DNA of 64,000 bases from Mariniflexile sp. AS56 (GCF_030552475.1 NZ_JAUPED010000015.1:1-64000); one strand, 5' to 3'. Positions 1 through 9,914 are shown, numbered from the stretch's first letter. Numbers and translations: made by a program. Notes: generated from the sequence alone by a model not told the origin.

Positions 1-135
1 TATATTTGAAAACAGGATTAAACTATAAATAATCTAACCCTGAAATTTTGAACTTACACAGATTTTAGGATAGTGTCAAACTATAACTTATAAAGGGCAT
101 TTTAGTTTAAAACGATAAGCGCACTTGTTAAAAAT

Positions 136-165
136 AAAAAGGCTTGGTTTTAACCAAGCCTTTTT
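136..165 (-). terminator. Rho-independent terminator of the DUF349 gene
   Basis: A 9-bp GC-containing stem (GGCTTGGTT paired with AACCAAGCC, 2-nt loop) is flanked by A5 and T5 runs, so it can terminate in either direction. It lies just past the stop of the minus-strand DUF349 gene. Bases 1-135 upstream of it hold no gene that I can see. Confidence 0.85.
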
Positions 166-183
166 ATTTAAAGTTGTTTGTAA

Positions 184-2184
184 TTAATAAAGTTCTTTAA
201 TTTTACTAAGCTTACTTTTCCAAAGTTTTAAATTTTCTTTGTGAGCTTTTATGTTATTATGAACTTCTTTTACCAGCGGATTATCGTCATCAACATTTGT
301 GAAAAATTGCAAATTATTTTCTAATTGATTAATTTGACCTTTAACTTCATCAATCTTTTTTCTGATAAAGTAACGCTCGTTGTCTAGATCTTTAGTGTTA
401 TCTGAATCACTAATGGCATCAAGTTTGTTTTCAAACTTAATCATTTCCACTTCGTTTTTATCCATTTTAAGGCTAGTTAGAAAATCTTCAATAGCTTTAT
501 TAAACTTGCCTTCTATATAACGTTTATCATTAGGTACGCGCCCTAACTCTTTCCATAGGTTAATGTGGCCTTTTATAATTTCTACATCCTTTTCTTTATC
601 GCCAACTGGTTTTAAAGTTTTTAATGTTTCTAATAGTGTTACTTTATGGTTAAAAGCATCTAGGCTTTCTTTATTTGCGGCATTCCGCGAAGTGTTCAAT
701 TTATCAAAATAAGAATTACAGGCAGCTTTAAAACGTTTCCAAATTTTATCACTGTCTTTACGTGGTACATGTCCGATTTTTTTCCAATCGCTCTGAATTT
801 TTTTCATCAAAGCGGTGGTTACTTCAAAGTCTTCATTGTCTTTGTTGTCTTCGGCAATTTTAATTAGTTCCTGTTTCTTTTGAAGATTGGTGTATTGGTC
901 TTTTTTAAGATCTTTATAAAAGGCGTTCTTTTGTCTGTTAAAAGTTCGTACCGACTCTTTAAACTTAGCCCATGTACTTTCGTTTACTTTACTAGGCACT
1001 TTACCAATATTAAAAAACTGCTCTCTTAATGCTTCAATCTCCTTAATTTTCTTTTGCCAAGCATTGTGAGAGTTTGAATCTTGTGCGTTTATAGCATTAA
1101 TACCTTCAATAAGTTCAAGCTTTTGCTCAAGGTTTTTTTCATAAACCTTATCTATATCTTGATAATAAAGTTGACGTTTATCGTTAATTTTTTTGGTAGC
1201 TATTTTGAACTTTTCCCAAATAGCTTCTCTATACTCTTTATCAACAGGTCCAAGTTCTTCTTTCCACATTTTATGAAGTTCTTGTAGCTCTCTAAAAGCA
1301 CGCATCACGTTATCGTCTTCGGCTAACTCTTCTGCACGTTCAATTATTAATAATTTACGTTCTAAGTTATGCTTAAAGTCTAAATCGCGAAGGTCTCTAT
1401 TAAGGTGCAAAAAGTCATAGAATATTTCTACGTGGTGGTGGTAACTATTCCAAGCATTGTTGTATTTATCTCTAGGAATAGGCCCTGTAGTTCTCCAACG
1501 TTCTTGTAATTCTTTAAAGTGCTTGTAAGTAGTATTTATGTTTTCTTCAACATTAATTAAGCCTTTTAATTCTTCAATGATTTGTAATTTATCGGCTAAA
1601 TTTTGTTTTAGATTTTTCTCTAAATTTTGGTAGTGGTCGTTTATCTTTTTACGGTACTCGTTGTAAGCTTCTTTGTAGCGTTTTTGTATGGGAGAAACGT
1701 AGAAAAAATCTATTTCATTACCACCATCATTTAAAAACTCTTCTTTCTTTTCGTCTAAGAGGGCTTGAAACTTGTCTTTAAACTCATTATTAATACCATC
1801 AACATGCGATTTTATAGCTTGAACTTTTTCGCCTTTAATAAGTCGTTCTAGTTCAATGGCAAGCGCTTCTAACGACATGGTGTCGTATGCTTTTACTTCA
1901 ATAGTATGTCTATCTTTGTTGCCTTCATCTTCAGCGTCTTCAGCATTAGAATCTTCAATCTCATTTAAAACTTCGTCGTTATTGTTGTCTGTACTCTCAG
2001 TAGGAGTGGTAGTACTTTCATTTGTGTCAATAGATTTTTCTTCTGAAACAACAGTGGTCTCTTCCGTTTTAGACGAATCTGTTTCTATTGATGCTTTCTC
2101 TTCTATGATGTTATCCGAATGTTCCACATTCTTATTAACTTCTTCTTCTCCTTCTGCGTTTGGCAGGTTATTTATATCAGACAT
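184..2184 (-). CDS. DUF349 domain-containing protein
   Basis: The 666-residue product has a very acidic, low-complexity N-terminus (about residues 1-95, rich in E, D, S, T and N). It is followed by a series of about 70-residue helical units, each with a W-K/R-x-x-G-x-V/I-P-R/K core (for example WRTTGPIPRDKYN, WKKIGHVPRKDSD, WKELGRVPNDKRY). That repeat core is the DUF349 signature. No signal peptide or membrane segment is visible, so it is probably cytoplasmic and largely coiled coil. It is the last gene of a minus-strand run behind aroE and ends at a strong terminator. DUF349 proteins have no established biochemical role in this phylum, and I assign none. Confidence 0.93.
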   Translation of the reverse strand: MSDINNLPNAEGEEEVNKNVEHSDNIIEEKASIETDSSKTEETTVVSEEKSIDTNESTTTPTESTDNNNDEVLNEIEDSNAEDAEDEGNKDRHTIEVKAYDTMSLEALAIELERLIKGEKVQAIKSHVDGINNEFKDKFQALLDEKKEEFLNDGGNEIDFFYVSPIQKRYKEAYNEYRKKINDHYQNLEKNLKQNLADKLQIIEELKGLINVEENINTTYKHFKELQERWRTTGPIPRDKYNNAWNSYHHHVEIFYDFLHLNRDLRDLDFKHNLERKLLIIERAEELAEDDNVMRAFRELQELHKMWKEELGPVDKEYREAIWEKFKIATKKINDKRQLYYQDIDKVYEKNLEQKLELIEGINAINAQDSNSHNAWQKKIKEIEALREQFFNIGKVPSKVNESTWAKFKESVRTFNRQKNAFYKDLKKDQYTNLQKKQELIKIAEDNKDNEDFEVTTALMKKIQSDWKKIGHVPRKDSDKIWKRFKAACNSYFDKLNTSRNAANKESLDAFNHKVTLLETLKTLKPVGDKEKDVEIIKGHINLWKELGRVPNDKRYIEGKFNKAIEDFLTSLKMDKNEVEMIKFENKLDAISDSDNTKDLDNERYFIRKKIDEVKGQINQLENNLQFFTNVDDDNPLVKEVHNNIKAHKENLKLWKSKLSKIKELY

Positions 2185-2289
2185 TTTAAAAATGTTAGGG
2201 TTCTTTAATGTTCTTTAAAGTTTAAAGATACTAACAAGTCTATTATTTACAAAGTACTATATCGGGTTTTAATGCTTTGAGGGCTGTAA

Positions 2290-3030
2290 TTAATATAAAT
2301 TCCAGATAGCCCAAGCTTTTTCAGCCTGTAATTTCAGCATATTAAGTCCGTTAATGGTTGTGGCTTGCTGTTCTTTACCTAATCTTAAAAACTTAGTTTC
2401 TTCAGGATTGTAAATTAAATCAAATAAAACATGATCGCTAGTAATGGCTTGATATGGTATGTTTGGGCATGCTTCCACATCGGGGAAAGTACCTAGTGGG
2501 GTGCTGTTTATTATAATTTGATGATTTTTAATAACGTCTTCCGTAAGCGAATCATAAGTAAAACTAATGCCTTCAGACTGTGTTCTAGAAACATAGTGAT
2601 AAGGGATGCCCAATTCTTTAAACGTGTAGGCAATGGCTTTACTAGCGCCTCCAGTCCCTAAAATCAGGGCGCTTTTATGATGTGGTTTTAAAAATGGTTT
2701 TAAAGTTTTTTTAAACCCATAGCAGTCTGTATTATAGCCAACTAATTTTCCTTTTTTTGTTATTTTAATAGTGTTTACCGCACCAATGGCTTTGGCCTTT
2801 TTGTTTATTTTGTCCAGAAAAGGCATCACAGCTTCTTTATAAGGAATGGTAACGTTTAAACCTTTTAAATTTGGGGTGTTTTTTATTATGGAAGGAAATA
2901 AATCGATTGTTTCTAGATCGAAATTCCCGTATTCTGTATCTGTGATTTGTTCTTTTTCAAACTTATCTTTAAAGTACACTCTAGAGAAAGAGTAGGATAT
3001 GTTTTTGCCTAAAAGCCCTAATTTATTCAT
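2290..3030 (-). CDS. aroE: Shikimate dehydrogenase
   Basis: AroE reduces 3-dehydroshikimate to shikimate with NADPH in aromatic amino acid synthesis. The protein shows the N-terminal substrate site (SYSFS), the catalytic lysine motif NVTIPYKEAV, GYNTDCYGF, and the nucleotide-binding loop GTGGASKA. I chose the ATG at 3028-3030, which gives MNKLGLLGKN and 246 residues. A longer in-frame start at 3063 would add eleven unconserved residues and overlap the upstream DUF368 gene more. With the chosen start the overlap is 8 bases, suggesting translational coupling. aroQ, another shikimate pathway gene, lies separately at 53.1 kb. Confidence 0.95.
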   Translation of the reverse strand: MNKLGLLGKNISYSFSRVYFKDKFEKEQITDTEYGNFDLETIDLFPSIIKNTPNLKGLNVTIPYKEAVMPFLDKINKKAKAIGAVNTIKITKKGKLVGYNTDCYGFKKTLKPFLKPHHKSALILGTGGASKAIAYTFKELGIPYHYVSRTQSEGISFTYDSLTEDVIKNHQIIINSTPLGTFPDVEACPNIPYQAITSDHVLFDLIYNPEETKFLRLGKEQQATTINGLNMLKLQAEKAWAIWNLY

Positions 3031-4042
3031 TAACTTTTCTGGTTTTTTGTCCGTAATATTCAAGTGCCAAAACTATAGCAATTCCGAGGAAAATAAAAGC
3101 GATTGCGTAATAAGTATTACTATTTAATGGTGGAATATAGCGTTCGTAGTTTAGTACTACTTTTGTTCCGGTAGAATCTAATATATGTGTGCCATTTTTT
3201 GTTAGTTTATAGATGGTTTCTTTCCAGGGCCAAACCACACCTAGTGAACCTACTATAAAACCAATAATGGCCGAAAGCGTAATGCTTTTATAATGTTTTA
3301 GAATGTAACTTAAAATGTGGGAAAACGTCACTAAACCTGTTACCGAACCTAAGGTGAAAACGGCGAGAACTTGAAGCATTCTAATACGTTCGACGTTGTT
3401 AATAAATCCAAAATCTCCACTTACTATTTCATAAAAAGTATCAGATAAGGCGTTTACGGAATCGACTAGTAATAATACGTAATTCCCTAAAAGAATGAGA
3501 ATAAAGGAGCCCGAAAACCCAGGTAATGTCATCCCTGAAACACTTATAATACCACAAAAAAACACAAATAGAAGGTTGTCGTTTTCTTTCGCAGGGTTTA
3601 AAAAACTAATACTCAAGCCAACCAGAATCCCTAAGGCTAGCGAGGTGTATGTTTTATAATTCCAATCTCTAAAATCTTTGTTTATGTAATAAATCGAGCC
3701 TATAATCATTCCGAAAAACACACTCCAAATATAGAGTTCATAGTGTTTTATAAAGTAATCGAGTACTTTGGAAACACTAAAATAGCTTACAATCATTCCG
3801 AAAATGAGCAAACTTAAAAAACGTCCATTTATATAGGTGTAAAAGCTTTTAAAGCGTCCGTTAATGATTAATTTAAACGCTTTTCTGTTTACTTTTTTAA
3901 GTGAATAAATAAATTCTTCGTAAAAACCAGCAACAAAAGCAACAACACCTCCAGAAACACCAGGCACTTTATTTGCAGCCCCCATTCCTAATCCTTTCAG
4001 AATTAAGAATAATTTATCTTTTAGTGTTCTGGTTTTTTCCAT
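3023..4042 (-). CDS. DUF368 membrane protein (second of a tandem pair)
   Basis: A 339-residue polytopic membrane protein. Its N-terminus carries the family hallmark GLGMGAANKVPGVSGG, and a second copy-like motif, GMTLPGFSGSFILILLGNY, sits mid-protein. Two such P-G-x-S-G motifs in inverted halves are typical of DUF368. Members of this family, related to the DedA/PopT group, have been linked to recycling of the C55 isoprenoid phosphate carrier in other bacteria; applying that role here is inference. The start codon shares one base with the stop of the upstream paralogue, so the pair is probably co-translated. Confidence 0.93.
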   Translation of the reverse strand: MEKTRTLKDKLFLILKGLGMGAANKVPGVSGGVVAFVAGFYEEFIYSLKKVNRKAFKLIINGRFKSFYTYINGRFLSLLIFGMIVSYFSVSKVLDYFIKHYELYIWSVFFGMIIGSIYYINKDFRDWNYKTYTSLALGILVGLSISFLNPAKENDNLLFVFFCGIISVSGMTLPGFSGSFILILLGNYVLLLVDSVNALSDTFYEIVSGDFGFINNVERIRMLQVLAVFTLGSVTGLVTFSHILSYILKHYKSITLSAIIGFIVGSLGVVWPWKETIYKLTKNGTHILDSTGTKVVLNYERYIPPLNSNTYYAIAFIFLGIAIVLALEYYGQKTRKVNE

Positions 4043-4962
4043 TACTCTTTTTTAGTGCCTACTTTCTCTAGAATAAAAATAGTTAAAAAACCAAGAATCA
4101 CTAAAATTATTGCATAGGTGAGCATATTATCTCCATCAAATGATAAAGGTGATACGCTTTCTTGAAGCAACGGACTTTTTATTCCTTTTGAATTGGTATG
4201 CCAAGTTAAGGTTCTTTTCCAAGGCCAAACTTTGTTTAACGATCCGAAAATAAACCCAGTAAGTAATGCTAAGGTTATGTTATGATAATTTTTAAAAAGC
4301 CATTTTAAAATATGGCTAAAACTGAGTAAGCCAATTACGGCTCCGGTAACGAAAATGATTATTTTTTTTATATCAACATCATGAATGGCGTCACTTAAGG
4401 TTTTATAAGCACCAAGAATAATCAAAATGAAGGAGCCAGAAATACCCGGTAAAATCATGGCACAAATAGCGATGGCGCCAGCAAAAAATAAGAAATATGG
4501 GCTGTTATTAGTCGCTAGAGTAGGAAGCATGGTAATATAAAATGCGAGACCAGTACCTATAATTAAGGCAATGATAACGGGTAAATTCCATTTTGTTATT
4601 TGTTTGCCTACAAAGTATATGCTCGCAATTATTAACCCAAAAAAGAAAGACCAAATTAATACGGGATGATTTTCTAGTAAGTATTTAGCAATTTGCATAA
4701 AAGAAACAAAGCTAATTATGATACCGCTTAAAAGAGCGAGTATAAAATTACCGTTGGCTTGGTTCCAAAAGGCTTTGAGCCCTTTGCTAAAAAGTGTTTT
4801 AAAAAGTGATGCATTTACATTACTAATGGTAGAAACTAATTCTTCATAAATTCCAGAAATAAAGGCGATAGTGCCTCCAGAAACTCCTGGAACTGCGTCG
4901 GCAGCTCCCATTGCTAAGCCTTTAAGGGAAATTACGGCATAGTCTTTAAAACGTCTTTGCAT
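4042..4962 (-). CDS. DUF368 membrane protein (first of a tandem pair)
   Basis: A 306-residue integral membrane protein, clearly paralogous to the gene just downstream. It has the N-terminal motif GLAMGAADAVPGVSGGT and the internal motif AMILPGISGSFILIILGAY, with multiple hydrophobic segments between them. The family is widespread in Bacteroidota; a role in undecaprenyl-phosphate translocation has been proposed for DUF368 proteins elsewhere. It follows a TPR gene after a 52-base gap and overlaps the second DUF368 gene by one base (TAATG). Two diverged copies side by side could form a heterodimer or serve different lipid carriers. Confidence 0.93.
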   Translation of the reverse strand: MQRRFKDYAVISLKGLAMGAADAVPGVSGGTIAFISGIYEELVSTISNVNASLFKTLFSKGLKAFWNQANGNFILALLSGIIISFVSFMQIAKYLLENHPVLIWSFFFGLIIASIYFVGKQITKWNLPVIIALIIGTGLAFYITMLPTLATNNSPYFLFFAGAIAICAMILPGISGSFILIILGAYKTLSDAIHDVDIKKIIIFVTGAVIGLLSFSHILKWLFKNYHNITLALLTGFIFGSLNKVWPWKRTLTWHTNSKGIKSPLLQESVSPLSFDGDNMLTYAIILVILGFLTIFILEKVGTKKE

Positions 4963-5014
4963 AGTTTGATTTTTAACCTAAAACCAAAGGTATGGATTTT
5001 AGGTTGACGTTTTA

Positions 5015-6409
5015 CTATTGATTTGTTTTTAGCAAATTTTTAACGAGTAATTTATTGGCGACGTCTGGGAAAAGTTCATCAATTATAAACGTGTATTCTT
5101 CATTATAACGTAAACCGTTTTTTAAATGAAATAAGCCTTTGTCATTTTCATTTAGTGAGAAATTTAAGCCCGCAAGTCTGTATTCAATTTCAGCATTTTC
5201 AGGATAGAAATCTAACGCTTGCTCAAAATTAAAAATAGCAGCTTCAGGCTCACCCAATTTAATTAATAAATCGCCGCGAGAGAGCCACGTGTTTAATTCG
5301 TAATTACCTAGTTCTAATGTTTTTTTAAATCCGCGTTCGGCTTCTTCAAAAAGGTTTAAACGTTGACTTATTTGGGAGTATAATTTCCAATAAGTTACAT
5401 TTTCAGAATCAATATTAATAGCTTTATTTATGTAATAAAAAGCTTTTTGGTAGTTATGTTTTCTATTGTAATATCGGGTTATAGCAATCCAACCTTTATC
5501 TAATAAGGGGTCTTCGTGAACCGTTTTATAGAAATATTGAACAGCTAGATCGTCGTTTTTTAGTTTCTCATAACAGAAGCCAATACGCAATAATGCAAAC
5601 GATGTTGGTTCGTCTAGTGTTAAAGTAATGGTGTAATTTTCTATGGCTTCCTCAAAACGTTTTAATTTCTCTAATACTTTACCACGTTCTAAATAGGCTC
5701 CAACAAAAGTATCATCGGAAATGATAGCGAAATCGAATGCCGTTAATGCTTTTTTGTAGTTTTTAAGTGTGTAATATTGTTTTCCTAGTTGGTGCCATGC
5801 TACTTCGCAATACGGGTTTTCATCTAAAAATGTGTTTAGATATTCGATAGCTTGCTCAGTTTGATCTAAAAATTCAAAGCAATAAATAATATTATAGAGT
5901 GCCGAATAATCTTCAGTGTCTTCTTCTAAACACTTTTTGAAGCATTCTTTAGCTTCTTCAAACTGGTCTAGAAATAAGTGCTCCATACCTATAAGTGAGT
6001 ATAGGTCGAGTACGTCATCAGTCAGTTCTAGGGCTTTCTTCAAAACTTGAATAGCCTGTAAGTGATCATCTTTTTTAGAAAAAATATTAGCCTTTTGAAT
6101 GTAGATTTCTTCATTCATTGGGTCTAAATTATATAGTTCATTCAATAACCTATCTGCATCAACAAGTTTATCTTCAAAAACATAAATTTCAACCTTGAAT
6201 AGCCTTAAATTAATAGAGGTTGGGTGTTGATCCAAACCTAATTTTATAGCTTTTTTAGCTAAGGCTATTTTACCTTGATTAAGATAGTGGTGAATGATGT
6301 TTTCAAATTCTTCCGAATCGAAGAATAAAACATGATTAGTTTTTAGCATCGATTCAAACTTGGTTAATGGTAAATCGTTATTGTCATCATGACTAAACTC
6401 CATAAGCAC
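5015..6409 (-). CDS. Tetratricopeptide repeat protein
   Basis: A 464-residue protein made almost wholly of tandem 34-residue TPR units (for example repeats around ALKKALELTDDVLDLYSLIG, KKALTAFDFAIISDDTFVGA and EEAIENYTITLTLDEPTSFA). It has no signal peptide or membrane segment, so it is probably a cytoplasmic scaffold. It begins MLMEFSHDDNNDLP; the first and third residues are both methionine, so the true start could be two codons later. It precedes the DUF368 pair and aroE on the same strand. Large TPR proteins of this type are common in Flavobacteriia, but no specific partner can be read from the sequence. Confidence 0.92.
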   Translation of the reverse strand: MLMEFSHDDNNDLPLTKFESMLKTNHVLFFDSEEFENIIHHYLNQGKIALAKKAIKLGLDQHPTSINLRLFKVEIYVFEDKLVDADRLLNELYNLDPMNEEIYIQKANIFSKKDDHLQAIQVLKKALELTDDVLDLYSLIGMEHLFLDQFEEAKECFKKCLEEDTEDYSALYNIIYCFEFLDQTEQAIEYLNTFLDENPYCEVAWHQLGKQYYTLKNYKKALTAFDFAIISDDTFVGAYLERGKVLEKLKRFEEAIENYTITLTLDEPTSFALLRIGFCYEKLKNDDLAVQYFYKTVHEDPLLDKGWIAITRYYNRKHNYQKAFYYINKAINIDSENVTYWKLYSQISQRLNLFEEAERGFKKTLELGNYELNTWLSRGDLLIKLGEPEAAIFNFEQALDFYPENAEIEYRLAGLNFSLNENDKGLFHLKNGLRYNEEYTFIIDELFPDVANKLLVKNLLKTNQ

Positions 6410-6565
6410 ATTTGTAAAGTTCTACTTGAATAAATTTAAGGTTCTATTCTTTGATATTGGTCGTAATAGTTAAATCTTTTTAACAAAGTAATGAACAGTT
6501 TTTATGAAAAGGGTTTTTAAACGGTGTTTTCGACTGTATTTCAGTGTATTGTGATATTCTTGTTG

Positions 6566-7744
6566 CTATTGAATTTTATTCAAAACATCCATGATAATTG
6601 AGCACCCTTCTATAATTTCATCGTTTGATATGGTTAAAGGTGGGGTAATTCGAATGGCTTTGGGTTCGAAAAGCAACCAAAAGAGTATCAGCCCTTTATC
6701 TTGACACTGTAAAATGACTTCATTTGTTATATCGGCAGACGGGGTGATAATGGCAAGCATAAGGCCTTTCCCTCGAACAGCTTCTATTAATGGATGCACT
6801 AAAAGTTTACGGAATAACTGCTCTTTTTCTAAGGCTTGTGCCATTAAGTTACTTTCAGTTATTTCTTTTAATGTAGCAAGTGCCGAGGCTGCAATTACGG
6901 GGTGACCACCAAAGGTTGTGATATGACCAAGTTTGGGGTTGTCTTGAAGTAAATTCATTAATTTACGAGATGCTGTGAATGCACCAATAGGCATGCCTCC
7001 TCCTAAACCTTTTCCTGTAACCAAAATGTCTGGAATACAGTTGTAGTTTTCAAACCCAAAAAGAGTACCTGTCCTGCCCATTCCTGGTTGAATTTCATCT
7101 AAAATTAAAAGAGCTCCAACAGCATCGCAGCGCTTTCTAACCTTTTCTAAATAGCCGTTTTCAGGTTCTATAAAACCAGCACCTCCTTGTATAGTTTCTA
7201 AAATAACACCTGCGGTTTTTTTTGTAATAGAGTTTAAATCTTCTTCATTGTTAAAAGTGATAAACCGAACATCTGGAACGAGTGGTCTAAAAGCTTGTTT
7301 GCGCTCTTCGTAGCCCATCACACTCATGGAACCCATAGTATTGCCATGATAGGCGTTTTTGGCTGAAATAATTTCAGTTCTGCCAGTGGCACGTTTAGCT
7401 AGTTTTAGAGCGCCTTCAATAGCCTCGGTTCCCGAATTTACTAAATAGGTGCTTTCTAATGGATATGGTAAATTTTCAGCTAATAATTTGGCAAGTTCTA
7501 CAGCGGGTTTCTGAATGTATTCGCCATAAACCATGACGTGTAAATACTTGTCAAGTTGCTCTTTTATTGCACTAATGACTTTGGGATGGCTGTGGCCTAA
7601 AGGGGTTGCCGATACACCGGCAACAAAATCTAGATATGCTTTGTTGTTTGTGTCATATATATAACTACCATTAGCGTGGGATACCTCCATGGCTAATGGG
7701 TGTGGGGTTGTTTGTGCTTGATATTTGTGGAAATTGGAAGTCAT
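6566..7744 (-). CDS. Class III PLP-dependent aminotransferase
   Basis: A 392-residue fold-type I, class III aminotransferase. Visible landmarks are the PLP phosphate site NSGTEAIEGA, the ring-stacking region AYHGNTMG, the PLP-pyridine aspartate in LILDEIQPGMGRTG (D216) and the Schiff-base lysine in VTGKGLGGGMPIGAF (K245). The class includes acetylornithine, 4-aminobutyrate and ornithine transaminases. The substrate cannot be fixed from sequence alone, and no arginine biosynthesis genes are adjacent, so I give no symbol. It is distinct from the ornithine aminotransferase at 40.2 kb. It lies 46 bases downstream of the OstA-like gene and is probably co-transcribed with it. Confidence 0.92.
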   Translation of the reverse strand: MTSNFHKYQAQTTPHPLAMEVSHANGSYIYDTNNKAYLDFVAGVSATPLGHSHPKVISAIKEQLDKYLHVMVYGEYIQKPAVELAKLLAENLPYPLESTYLVNSGTEAIEGALKLAKRATGRTEIISAKNAYHGNTMGSMSVMGYEERKQAFRPLVPDVRFITFNNEEDLNSITKKTAGVILETIQGGAGFIEPENGYLEKVRKRCDAVGALLILDEIQPGMGRTGTLFGFENYNCIPDILVTGKGLGGGMPIGAFTASRKLMNLLQDNPKLGHITTFGGHPVIAASALATLKEITESNLMAQALEKEQLFRKLLVHPLIEAVRGKGLMLAIITPSADITNEVILQCQDKGLILFWLLFEPKAIRITPPLTISNDEIIEGCSIIMDVLNKIQ

Positions 7745-7790
7745 TGAATATGAGAAATCTTTTTAATTTTATTAAAAGTAATAAATTGAT

Positions 7791-9914
7791 TTAATGAATT
7801 AATTCAAATAATTCGGCATTCCAAACAGAAAATTTATCTGTTGATTGTATGTCATTTATAAAAAATCTAATCCAATCATTGTCTTCTTCTTTCGTGCATT
7901 TCAATGTGTATTTTACCCATTTTGGAGTAAGTTCAATATTCAAAACTTTATATCTTGTGTAGTCGCCTCCATATTCTTCTAACCCAATATTAACATTGCC
8001 AGTACCTTTAAGCCATACCGATAAAATAAAAGTGCCTGTGATTTTTTCTACTACTTGTAATATGTATCCATCACCCATTCCTTGACCGGTAATGGTTTCG
8101 GCATTTTGTTTTCCTTTAGGGTTCATTTCGTTATTGGACTTGATAACTAATGCGTCTTTAACCCATGAGTTGGAGTCAAGTTCTTCAGAGGACAATAATA
8201 AATTAAGGTCGTCATTTATCTTTTTATATACATTTCCACCACCCAATTTAATGCGTTCCAGTAATTCATCATCAAAGAAATTGTCTTGTGGAATATAATC
8301 ATCTAGGCCTTTAATAACGGGTAAAACTACTGGTTCATCATCTTTAAAAAGATCCTCAACACTTAGTGGGCGTTCATCTTCGCGCCAATCAAAACCTTTG
8401 AGGCGTCTTTCTTTTTCTGGGTATTTTGATTCAGGGTATAAGTTACCGTCAATTTGATTAGATCGGGTGTATTCTTCAATATCACCTTCTGTAAATACAA
8501 TAGAGATGCTACCAGAGCGTGCTTTATCTATACCTATAAGTTCTTGTTTGTCATTACGTGCATAAAAAATAGATTCTGCATTTTTAACAATGTCTACTTT
8601 CTTTAGTGAATTTTCATCGTTAAATAGACCGGTTAATTTCATTCCGAAAATTTGATTAAAACCAGTCTTACTAATAGTATCCTTACTTATTACAAATGCA
8701 TTGTTAAATACGAGGAGTGAATCTAGTTTTTCTGTTTTTGGGTTGGAAATTAAGTGAATGGTGTCTCCAGTCATTTGGTTTTCAATATTCCAAAGGATGG
8801 GTCTTCGTTTGGTTGAGAATACATCTTTTGATGATAAGCGTTCTAAATTAATAAGCTTCGTAATCCCTGTGTTTTGGTCAGAATGAATAGAGTCTGCTTT
8901 TCCACTTAAATCCGATTTAAAAATTTTAGCATTATAAAAAGCCCTAACAATACGATGATCTGGTTTGCCTGTCATCATTATTTTATCGGCATGCATGTAA
9001 ATGGAATCATTCTGTTGCTTAGTTGCAACTAAAGCGCGTTTAGTTATAAATAGTGAATCTTGTGCTTTAAAAACTTCAGCGTAATGGCCTCTTGCGATAC
9101 TGTGATTTACAGTGTCGGTTATTCTAATGTTATTGGTTGCGGATGCAAATTTTGTGGTATCATCAAAATACAAACTATCTCCCTGGATGATGCGGTTGTT
9201 ATAATGGATTTCAGATTTTTTTACTGCATGGCCTTTTTTGTTTTTGGTATCATAAAACCCTTTTTCGGTATATGTTTTACTTTCGGCCGTTATTATAGTT
9301 GAAGGTCCAAATAGGTACGTATAACCTGTATCAGAATAAAAATCGAAGTAATTAGAGTTAATGGTTGCATCTTTATTTACCAGAACAACATCATCAACAA
9401 ATTGGTATTTTTTTTGTTCCATGTAATACCTTCCAACTCTACTCGTAATGGTGCCCGAGGTATCTTTTACAACGGTACCTCCGTTTTTATAAAAAGCCTG
9501 TTGTTTAATACGATCAAAATACAAAGTATCAGAAGAAATGGTTGAATTTGGGTCTTTTAACGTTACATTTCCACTTGCGAAAGCCAGCTGTGTAATACCA
9601 CTATATTCAATATATTTAGAGGTCATGTGTATGGTGTCTCCTTGAACTAATTTCACGTTGCCATAGGCTTCAATGAAGTTTTCAGCACTATAATAAATAG
9701 CCTTATCACTCCACATATTAATGCTGCCTTGCATAATGTGTACTTGCTGCGATTCATCACGAGTTAAAATTCTGGCTCCTGGATAGTTTTCTTCTTCAAT
9801 ATCTAACCTACCAGCATATACAATTTCAATTTTCTTTTTTTCTTGGGAATGACTAATTCCAATGGAAAATAAGCTTAATAAAATGACGATATATAAAAAT
9901 GATTGTTTGTTCAA
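7791..9914 (-). CDS. OstA-like (LptA/LptD N-terminal family) protein with extra C-terminal domain
   Basis: A 707-residue exported protein. Residues 1-23 form a signal peptide ending SHSQ. Residues about 30-480 contain repeated LptA-like strands (SINMWSDKAIYYSAENFIEAYGN, TISSDTLYFDR, IIQGDSLYFDD), the pattern of OstA/LptA beta-jellyroll proteins that bridge lipopolysaccharide across the periplasm. After a linker rich in D, E and P, residues about 580-707 form a separate domain with alternating beta strands (GTFILSVWLKGTGNV, WVKYTLKC, FSVWNAELFEL) resembling carbohydrate-binding jellyroll modules. That tail is unusual for this family. A terminator separates the gene from purA; the aminotransferase follows closely. 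Confidence 0.9.
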   Translation of the reverse strand: MNKQSFLYIVILLSLFSIGISHSQEKKKIEIVYAGRLDIEEENYPGARILTRDESQQVHIMQGSINMWSDKAIYYSAENFIEAYGNVKLVQGDTIHMTSKYIEYSGITQLAFASGNVTLKDPNSTISSDTLYFDRIKQQAFYKNGGTVVKDTSGTITSRVGRYYMEQKKYQFVDDVVLVNKDATINSNYFDFYSDTGYTYLFGPSTIITAESKTYTEKGFYDTKNKKGHAVKKSEIHYNNRIIQGDSLYFDDTTKFASATNNIRITDTVNHSIARGHYAEVFKAQDSLFITKRALVATKQQNDSIYMHADKIMMTGKPDHRIVRAFYNAKIFKSDLSGKADSIHSDQNTGITKLINLERLSSKDVFSTKRRPILWNIENQMTGDTIHLISNPKTEKLDSLLVFNNAFVISKDTISKTGFNQIFGMKLTGLFNDENSLKKVDIVKNAESIFYARNDKQELIGIDKARSGSISIVFTEGDIEEYTRSNQIDGNLYPESKYPEKERRLKGFDWREDERPLSVEDLFKDDEPVVLPVIKGLDDYIPQDNFFDDELLERIKLGGGNVYKKINDDLNLLLSSEELDSNSWVKDALVIKSNNEMNPKGKQNAETITGQGMGDGYILQVVEKITGTFILSVWLKGTGNVNIGLEEYGGDYTRYKVLNIELTPKWVKYTLKCTKEEDNDWIRFFINDIQSTDKFSVWNAELFELIH

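Noticed and set aside
3031-3063. Upstream start for aroE adding eleven residues
   Set aside because: Extra residues are not family-like, and the ATG at 3030 gives the normal N-terminus and a short overlap.
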